A DNA stretch of 64,000 nt from the NCBI GenBank assembly GCA_965247265.1, contig OZ252002.1:1860001-1924000 (forward strand). The letters are read 5' to 3'. The translations under genes and the position numbers were made by a program. The notes under the pieces were generated by a model, which was not told where the DNA came from, searched no databases, and saw only the letters and a list, made by a program, of their open reading frames with translations. This DNA comes from G965247265 sp965247265 (lineage in GTDB: Bacteria > Pseudomonadota > Gammaproteobacteria > UBA4575). Of this stretch, positions 58,466 through 64,000 are shown one piece after another; the stretch's first letter is position 1, and each line of letters opens with the position of its first letter.

Positions 58466-59758
58466 CTATTTGCTATTTGCAGCAGCAGGTCCACGTACAA
58501 TTGTATCTTCCAACACGACTACATTATTATCTGTCGTATCATTAACATCGGGCGTTCCGTTTAATAACGCAGATGTATCCATGTGAAATAACATTTTGTA
58601 TGGTCCAAATGCTAGCTTATCACCATCTTTGAGAACGCATTTCTTTATTCGCTTACCGTTTACAAATGTTCCATTCGTACTGATAAGATCGCTTATGAAG
58701 TAATTATTTTGAAATCGAAGAATTTTTGCGTGATGACCACTAACCATATCATCTTGCAGAAATATATCATTTGTTTCAATTCTGCCAATTGTAGTGATGT
58801 CATCAGATATAAAATACTCACTAACACTTTCATCATTCATAACATCTACTAACTTAGCTGTAGGATTAAAATCTATTGCTGTTGTTGGTTTGCCTTTTAA
58901 AGACTGTATTCCTATTCGTTCTTCATAAGGAACCCACTGTAATTCACTCACTGCTTCCATAATAATATTTTCATTTACCACGGTTTTTTCTTCGACAAAT
59001 GCGCAGATGAGCGCGGTATCACAAAGTGTATTGATAAGTCGTGGTATTCCACCTGTATAGCGATGTATTGCGGGAATACAGTCACTGTTGATTAGTGAAT
59101 ATTTGGCATCAAATACACTCTTTTTCTTTTGCAGCCCTGCAATTTCAAGTCTGTGGTTAATGTAATGATCAATATCATCTTTATCAAGGGCAGACAAGTG
59201 GAACCTAAAACGAATACGCTGCACAAGTTGTTCCATACCTGGCGCATCAAGTAAATTTTTTAATTCGAGCTGCCCCACAAGTATTAGATTAAGAATTCTT
59301 TCCTGTTCTGTCTCCATCCCTGTAAGCATGCGTAATTCTTCCAACACACGTTTACTTAAATTCTGCGCCTCATCAATGATTAATATGACTTGACGCCCAT
59401 GTGCATATTGTTCAACTAAAAATTTATTAAGAATACTGATGAGTTCTACCTTACCTGCATTAAACGCTTCTAAGCCTAATTCAAGCAAAATAGCTTGGAA
59501 AAATTCAATTTCATTTAGCTGAGTTTGATAAATACGTGCAATGAGGACATCCTCATTCACACTACGTAATAATTGTTGAATGAGCGTTGTTTTACCAGAA
59601 CCTATTTCCCCAGTAATGACTACAAAACCATCACGATTCCATACGGTATACTCCATATAAGATTTCGCACGCGCATGCGCTTTGCTTAGATACAGAAAAT
59701 CTGCATCGGGCGTCAGCTGAAATGGCTGCTGCTCCAACCCAAAATGTTGTAAGTACAT
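58466..59758 (-). CDS. ExeA/GspA-like AAA ATPase with C-terminal FHA domain
   Basis: 430 residues. N-terminal MYLQHFGLEQQPFQLTPD and LYLSKAHARAKSYM are the ExeA-type start, Walker A ITGEIGSGKTT, Walker B ILIIDEAQNL, and a lid helix region. From about residue 300 an FHA domain: ITTIGRIETNDIFLQDDMVS, GHHAKI and STNGTFVNGKRI. ExeA binds peptidoglycan to place the secretin; here the peptidoglycan part is replaced by an FHA phosphothreonine reader, which could link the type II system to the Ser/Thr kinase at 12.4 kb. Intact. Confidence 0.9.
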   Translation of the reverse strand: MYLQHFGLEQQPFQLTPDADFLYLSKAHARAKSYMEYTVWNRDGFVVITGEIGSGKTTLIQQLLRSVNEDVLIARIYQTQLNEIEFFQAILLELGLEAFNAGKVELISILNKFLVEQYAHGRQVILIIDEAQNLSKRVLEELRMLTGMETEQERILNLILVGQLELKNLLDAPGMEQLVQRIRFRFHLSALDKDDIDHYINHRLEIAGLQKKKSVFDAKYSLINSDCIPAIHRYTGGIPRLINTLCDTALICAFVEEKTVVNENIIMEAVSELQWVPYEERIGIQSLKGKPTTAIDFNPTAKLVDVMNDESVSEYFISDDITTIGRIETNDIFLQDDMVSGHHAKILRFQNNYFISDLISTNGTFVNGKRIKKCVLKDGDKLAFGPYKMLFHMDTSALLNGTPDVNDTTDNNVVVLEDTIVRGPAAANSK

Positions 59759-59986
59759 CCTTAATTACGACTCTTATATCGAGATCTAATTCTAGCTTTT
59801 TTAAGTTTCACTACTATTTATATGAAGATTATAAGGTTTTTATGGATTGATCTAGGCGATGCAATTCACAGAATTCTCAAAAATGTGTATCTACCCGCCT
59901 CTCAGATAATGACTTATGAACCAGATAACGGTTAGCCAATTGCAAAATCCCTATAGTTAGTCTAAGGATTTCTTAGGAGTATTGCT

Positions 59987-60142
59987 ATGGATAAGCAACC
60001 CGAAGAGCTATATGAGGACAAAGTAAATGCGGGCCGTGGTGTCGCTAAAGACCTAGATACCGAGTCCAATTCAATTAATTTGGATGATAAATCCGCAGAA
60101 AACGACCGTCCTGATGATCGAGCTCGAAAAGCTGGTTACTGA
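59987..60142 (+). CDS. Small acidic hydrophilic protein, 51 residues
   Basis: ATG at 59987 preceded by taggag. Sequence is highly charged with no hydrophobic segment (begins MDKQPEELYEDKVNAGRGVA, ends DRARKAGY). No family recognised; small hydrophilic proteins of this kind may be disordered. Converges with the P450 gene. Confidence 0.5.
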   Translation: MDKQPEELYEDKVNAGRGVAKDLDTESNSINLDDKSAENDRPDDRARKAGY

Positions 60143-60155
60143 ATTAAATAACGCT

Positions 60156-61511
60156 TTAAACAGCTAATCGCTCAATATTCATTTTCATACCAAATTTAGG
60201 CCGCATTGTTGTTGCAGCGTGTGGCTCTATTTTATGGCCTGGAGTGAGGCTTAGCCTATATCGCTGAGCTATCAGCGCGACGATCAGCTTGCTTTGCATA
60301 ATTGCCAGATAAGAACCAATACAACTTCTATGCCCCGCCCCAAAGGGCAGATATGCAAATCGCGACCTCCCTACAGAGCGATCTTTTGTAAACCGGTCTG
60401 GATCAAACTCATATGGATTTTCCCAGTATTCAGGAAGCCGGTGAGTTGCATAAAAAGAGATAGTAACTGTCACACCTTTTGGCACGGTATATCCACCTAC
60501 AGTATTTTTTACTAAAGCAACGCGAGACACAGAGTGAATAGATGAATAGAGACGCAAAGACTCTCTTATAACATTTTCAGTGTAATTTAATTTGTTTAGC
60601 AACTCTGCTGTTGGAATTTTTTTGCCTAACACATTATCTACTTCTTGATACACGCGTTGTCTAATTTCAGGATGCTGATCAAGTGCATACATTGTCCAAC
60701 ATAAAGAAGTTGCCGTAGTTTCAAAAGCCGCAACAAATAATGTCAACATTTGATCTCTGTAAGCACGTTTGTTTTTCTTTATTGATTTTCTAGCATTGCC
60801 ATCATTTATTAAATGCTTTAAAAACCCTACATCTTGTTCAATGATGCCTGGATAGTCATCTAATAAATCGTATACACTTGAATTTAGTTGTTTTAATGCA
60901 CGTCGAAAATTAAGTTCCCTTTTTATATTCTTTGTTTTGAAGAAATTGCTTTTTGTGTCAGTCATTTCTGGCCAGTTCAATCGAATTTGATTATAGATAT
61001 TAAAAATATCCGCGGCTCGAGATTCGTATCCACGTCCCATTACCCAAACACCTGCGAGTAATTGAGTTAACAGATTGAATTGATATTCGAGCTCAAGAGG
61101 TTTATCGCTCTCAACATTAGTATCCCAGTTATCAATAAACGATTTTGCTAAATCCGCAATCCAGTCTACTTGAGGCTGTAATGATTTTGCTGTGAATTTT
61201 GGTTGAGCATGCATGCGTTGTTGTTTCCAAATGTCCAATTCGCTTAACAACATGCCCTCACCCAGTACCATACGTATTTGTTTATAATGTGTACTTTTAC
61301 GGTAATGATCTGAATTGTCGACAAGCAATTCTTTTATGAACTTTGGCTCTGTTACTAAATAGAAACTGTAGGAGCCCATATTAACGCAAGCTATTCCACC
61401 ATATTCTTTTGCAACATCTTCAAGAAATTGCATGGGATTTCGACGCATATCAGGCAGGCAACCTGTACTGCCATCACCTTTGGGCCCGGGCGGCATAATT
61501 AAATCTTGCAT
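60156..61511 (-). CDS. Cytochrome P450
   Basis: About 451 residues. Key motifs: I-helix AAFETTATSLCW (Glu-Thr pair for oxygen activation), ESLRLYSSIHSVSRVAL (ExxR), PYEFDPDRF, and the heme Cys in PFGAGHRSCIGS near residue 390. No membrane anchor. Redox partner and substrate unknown; the CYP family could be assigned only by comparison. The ATG at 61511 is preferred to the TTG before it. It follows the Fur gene by 27 bases and may be cotranscribed. Confidence 0.93.
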   Translation of the reverse strand: MQDLIMPPGPKGDGSTGCLPDMRRNPMQFLEDVAKEYGGIACVNMGSYSFYLVTEPKFIKELLVDNSDHYRKSTHYKQIRMVLGEGMLLSELDIWKQQRMHAQPKFTAKSLQPQVDWIADLAKSFIDNWDTNVESDKPLELEYQFNLLTQLLAGVWVMGRGYESRAADIFNIYNQIRLNWPEMTDTKSNFFKTKNIKRELNFRRALKQLNSSVYDLLDDYPGIIEQDVGFLKHLINDGNARKSIKKNKRAYRDQMLTLFVAAFETTATSLCWTMYALDQHPEIRQRVYQEVDNVLGKKIPTAELLNKLNYTENVIRESLRLYSSIHSVSRVALVKNTVGGYTVPKGVTVTISFYATHRLPEYWENPYEFDPDRFTKDRSVGRSRFAYLPFGAGHRSCIGSYLAIMQSKLIVALIAQRYRLSLTPGHKIEPHAATTMRPKFGMKMNIERLAV

Positions 61512-61538
61512 CAAACTAGAAATGTATAGTGATTTCTA

Positions 61539-61967
61539 TTAATGACTCGCGCCTTGCTGGCAAGACTCATTATCACAGATGCCATAAATTATTAGAGAAT
61601 GATCGGAGATACGAAAGCCATTTTCATTAGCAATTTCTTTCTGCCTAGTTTCAATTGATTCGTCAAAAAACTCAACAATTTTTCCACACTTTACACATAT
61701 AAGATGATCATGGTGTTTTCCTCGTTCCAGCTCAAATACTGCTTGACCTGTTTCAAAATGATGACGGATTACCAAACCCGCACCCTCAAATTGTGTAAGC
61801 ACCCTATAAATTGTTGCTAATCCAATTTCTTCACCTGCATCAAGTAAAACGCGGTAAATATCTTCTGCACTTAAATGTCTTTTAGCAGAATTCTCTAAAA
61901 TTTCTAATATTTTCATACGAGGCAACGTGACTTTAAGCCCTGCTCTTTTTAAATCCTGATTTTCCAA
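61539..61967 (-). CDS. fur: Ferric uptake regulator family protein (Fur)
   Basis: 142 residues. Winged-helix DNA-binding part: LKVTLPRMKILEILE, and LATIYRVLTQFEGAGLV (recognition helix). Metal sites: HHFETGQAVFELERGKHHDHL and the zinc Cys motif ICVKCG, with a second pair CDNESC near the C-terminus. Length, HHDHL and the lack of extensions favour Fur over Zur or PerR. Iron-responsive repressor in most gammaproteobacteria. Confidence 0.93.
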   Translation of the reverse strand: MENQDLKRAGLKVTLPRMKILEILENSAKRHLSAEDIYRVLLDAGEEIGLATIYRVLTQFEGAGLVIRHHFETGQAVFELERGKHHDHLICVKCGKIVEFFDESIETRQKEIANENGFRISDHSLIIYGICDNESCQQGASH

Positions 61968-61984
61968 TGAAATGCCTATCTAAT

Positions 61985-62383
61985 TTAATAATCGTAATAA
62001 TTTTTTTGCTTTGAATATTCGAGGCTTCTAACCAAGCCTTTTACGGCTTGCTCATATGTATGGCTCGTATTGGCAAAGCAATTGTCACGTAACCATGTTT
62101 CTAAATCAGATACAGATTTTTTATGAACAATGCTATATGTATCTTCCGAATTATAATTATGTGCTGTGATATAGCCTGATAACCAAGTTCGATAATACGC
62201 TCGTCCCTCGTAATCTGCATCTATATAACTGATGCAAGAGTCTTTACCAATGCCCGATACTAAATATCGCCCTGCCATATCAGCTGCAAATAGCCATCCT
62301 GAAATAACAAGGCATAATAAGAAAACACCAAATATTTTTGTTTTAAAAAATAATAGTGGTGAAAATTTAGACATGGTACGCAT
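61985..62383 (-). CDS. Exported protein of unknown function (Rap1a/HdeA-like)
   Basis: 132 residues when started at the ATG at 62383 (62374 is also possible). A membrane or signal segment (about residues 14-34) precedes a mature part with two Cys residues (DSCISYIDA and DNCFANT) and AYYRTWLSGYITAHN, a pattern seen in small periplasmic proteins of the Rap1a/HdeA type. A longer frame up to 62518 crosses a terminator-like hairpin, so the shorter start is preferred. Function unknown. Confidence 0.6.
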   Translation of the reverse strand: MRTMSKFSPLLFFKTKIFGVFLLCLVISGWLFAADMAGRYLVSGIGKDSCISYIDADYEGRAYYRTWLSGYITAHNYNSEDTYSIVHKKSVSDLETWLRDNCFANTSHTYEQAVKGLVRSLEYSKQKNYYDY

Positions 62384-62435
62384 TATTTTAAAGACCGAAA
62401 TTAAAATTCGGAATGTAGTGTACCCATGAAAAATA

Positions 62436-62459
62436 AAACCCGCCACGGCGGGCGGGTTT
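62436..62459 (-). terminator. Intrinsic terminator-like hairpin
   Basis: Nine-pair stem aaacccgcc/ggcgggttt with a six-base loop, followed on the minus strand by TTTTATTTTT. It would end transcripts coming from the right, possibly from the efflux fragment, and separates them from the exported protein to the left. Confidence 0.75.
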
Positions 62460-62518
62460 ATATATGCCTTTCTTTGCGTGAAAACTTTAGCGTTTATACG
62501 TTTTAATTGATGACCCAA

Positions 62519-62915
62519 CTAGAGGAGAAAGGGCTGCTAAATATTCTCTACACTAGGCTGATGGTTACTAGAAGTATTTTATATAGTTATTGCTCCTTCT
62601 GGATTCTCTTACTCGCCTCTCAACGTTTCAGAGATCTTTGAAACCACCAGACGCTAAATTACCACACCTATTTACAAAGAGGTACATTAAAAATGAAGTT
62701 AAGTTACTTGATGTATAAATAGATTTTCCGTTTATAATAAAAATTATCATAATATCAATTATTTATATCATTTATATAATTTTAAATATATTTAAACTAT
62801 GTATAGTATTGAATTTAATATAGAATTAGTCTGCACATAAAAATTGCTCAAATACTATACAAACCAGCGGTGATATAAATTTTAAGACGTTCTAAAAACA
62901 AATTATTAATTAACG
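62519..62915. other. AT-rich stretch without a gene
   Basis: No supported gene. A sequence at 62735-62749 matches the Fur 7-1-7 pattern at 12 of 14 positions, but in DNA this AT-rich a chance match is likely and no gene start lies close. Confidence 0.4.
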
Positions 62916-63220
62916 TTAGATGACCTGCCAGCCTCCACCAAGTGCTTTATATAACTGTACAACAGAGTTGATATATTGCTGTAGCACATCGGATTCAGCC
63001 AGCTCAGCATTAAATAACGTTCTCTCTGTATCAAGAACTTCTAAATAATCTACAAATCCGCTGTCATAACGTGCGCGGGAGAGGCGTGCAGCATTGTGCG
63101 CCGCTTTAACCTGTCTGGCGCGTGCAGCATGTTCATTTTTATAGGTGCGTATTGCAACGAGTGCGTCTTCCACATCACGCAATGAGCGTTGAAATGTTTG
63201 CTTTTGAACTACTTCCAATT
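62916..63220 (-). pseudogene. C-terminal fragment of a TolC/NodT-type outer-membrane efflux protein
   Basis: About 100 residues: FQRSLRDVEDALVAIRTYK, RYDSGFVDYLEVLDTERTLF and the C-terminal YKALGGGW are the final helices and strand of an OEP/NodT protein. Intact members are about 450-500 residues. Immediately upstream, another frame (63175-63411) reads through the same DNA in part and belongs to a different gene, so the efflux gene was cut and joined to unrelated sequence. Confidence 0.8.
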
Positions 63221-63411
63221 ACTAATTTTTCACCTTGATTTAAGGTAAATACAAATCCAATTATAGACCCGCCAACAACAGCAAAAACGCCATGTCTTTG
63301 AACATCAACATCACGTAGTATTGTGGTTGATGGATTTCCCAGCCAGGGCTTCTTCTTGGGTGGACGAACGATGCTGCTGTTAATATCCATATAGTCTAGT
63401 CCTAATTTCAT
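63175..63411 (-). CDS. Short protein of unknown function, joined to the efflux fragment
   Basis: 78 residues starting MKLGLDYMDINSSIV, with the segment DVQRHGVFAVVGGSIIGFVF containing one hydrophobic stretch. It runs out of frame into the efflux fragment and ends after SSKANISTLIA, which is antiframe to the efflux part. It is probably the 5' end of another gene, cut at the same junction. No family named. Confidence 0.35.
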   Translation of the reverse strand: MKLGLDYMDINSSIVRPPKKKPWLGNPSTTILRDVDVQRHGVFAVVGGSIIGFVFTLNQGEKLVIGSSSKANISTLIA

Positions 63412-63656
63412 TAATCCATACGATATGCAAGGTATACAGTTATTATCTAGTTACCAACCTTCGAGTATTTTACAGTATCCATTCTCTAATTGAGAAACTA
63501 TTGGCTGCCAATTAGATTAAAAAATTTGTAAGCTCATCTAGTATTTTGCTAACTATGTGATGTTTATCTCACTGGCCTAATATTTTATAAAAACTAATCT
63601 ATGCGCATTGTTACTTATATTTTATTTCTACATACCACACTGTATTTTTGCTAGTT

Positions 63657-64000
63657 ATGAGAAATTTACCAATTTGTTTAAAAAGCATATGCATTGCAAT
63701 TGGATTTTTATCACTAAATGCTGTTTACAGCGAAAGCGAAACTCAACCTAATGTCCGTAACACACACTGGTACGACACTCTTGAGCAAGTAAAAGAAAAT
63801 GAAACAGCAGAATTTGTTGAGCATAGTCAAGTGCTTGTTGAGTATGATAGCGGCAAACCAATATATTTTGACTCTGAAGAAGATGTGCTTGCGTATAAAG
63901 ACACTTTCCATACAAAACCTATTATTTTAGCTTATCATTTTGATTCAATATGCAAACAACTATATTTTGTAAAATATATAATCAATGACGTACTTTCTTC
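63657..64000 (+). CDS. Exported protein of unknown function, 3' end outside window
   Basis: Open from the ATG at 63657 to the window end (114 codons, no stop). Signal peptide of about 25 residues (IGFLSLNAVYS) then a charged, acidic mature part including EQVKENETAEFVEHSQVLV. No family recognised from this part. Confidence 0.55.
   Translation, partial: MRNLPICLKSICIAIGFLSLNAVYSESETQPNVRNTHWYDTLEQVKENETAEFVEHSQVLVEYDSGKPIYFDSEEDVLAYKDTFHTKPIILAYHFDSICKQLYFVKYIINDVLS

Noticed and set aside
62735..62749. Fur-box-like sequence
   Set aside because: 12 of 14 match in extremely AT-rich DNA with no gene start nearby; chance is likely.

Overview
The window is AT-rich chromosomal DNA from a proteobacterium, most likely a gammaproteobacterium with a sulfur-oxidising metabolism. 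Evidence: the nrdR-ribD-ribE-ribH-nusB-thiL-pgpA gene order, a gspC-to-gspN type II secretion operon, two-subunit flavocytochrome c sulfide dehydrogenase (fccAB), soxYZ, a DsrE2-type protein, a NapC/NirT-like tetraheme cytochrome and a YeeE/YedE sulfur-transport family permease. No species can be named from the sequence alone.

Layout. 1-12.2 kb: housekeeping genes, all intact: purL (5' end outside the window), an outer-membrane barrel, an HDAC-family deacetylase, glyA, then nrdR, ribD, an HslV/proteasome-like Ntn hydrolase, ribE, ribH, nusB, thiL and pgpA. 12.4-18.6 kb: a signalling and motor cluster with a HEAT-repeat Ser/Thr kinase, two PilT-family ATPases, a retropepsin-like protease and an adenylate cyclase-FHA protein; three of the five are broken. 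18.6-20.4 kb: gltX, tRNA-Ala(GGC) and a small gene. 20.4-32.0 kb (minus strand): gspC to gspN, with gspD, gspE and gspL broken and an Arg in the core helix of GspG. 32.1-41.5 kb: tRNA-Glu(TTC), then a degraded accessory region with an IS3-family remnant, an amidohydrolase of different base composition, a tRNA 3' fragment, truncated sulfatase, PpiC-like and AsmA-like genes, and several frameshifted genes for exported proteins. 41.7-50.7 kb: sulfur and redox region with DsrE2, a Tll0287-like heme protein, fccAB, a tetraheme cytochrome, three consecutive methionine-rich exported proteins, a YeeE/YedE permease and soxYZ. 50.9-64 kb: a HAD protein lacking its nucleophile, a FadL pseudogene, a glycosyltransferase pair, dusA, an aminopeptidase, an ABC-2 exporter, an ExeA-like ATPase with FHA domain, a cytochrome P450, a Fur-family regulator, an efflux-protein fragment and a partial exported protein.

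How the parts fit. FccAB would oxidise sulfide at the periplasmic face and pass electrons to c-type cytochromes; SoxYZ would carry sulfur intermediates; the YeeE/YedE protein could move a sulfur compound across the inner membrane, and DsrE2 could handle sulfane sulfur. The methionine-rich proteins lie between these two groups, one with a heme motif and one with a DUF302 domain, so a periplasmic metal or redox role is plausible but unproven. The kinase and the FHA proteins could form a phosphothreonine circuit acting on PilT-like motors.

Two themes stand out. First, the methionine-rich trio looks like an undescribed system tied to sulfur oxidation. Second, frameshifts and in-frame stops are common in secretion, pilus, signalling and envelope genes and absent from about 12 kb of housekeeping genes. 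This could be real gene decay or uneven sequence quality; reads would decide.
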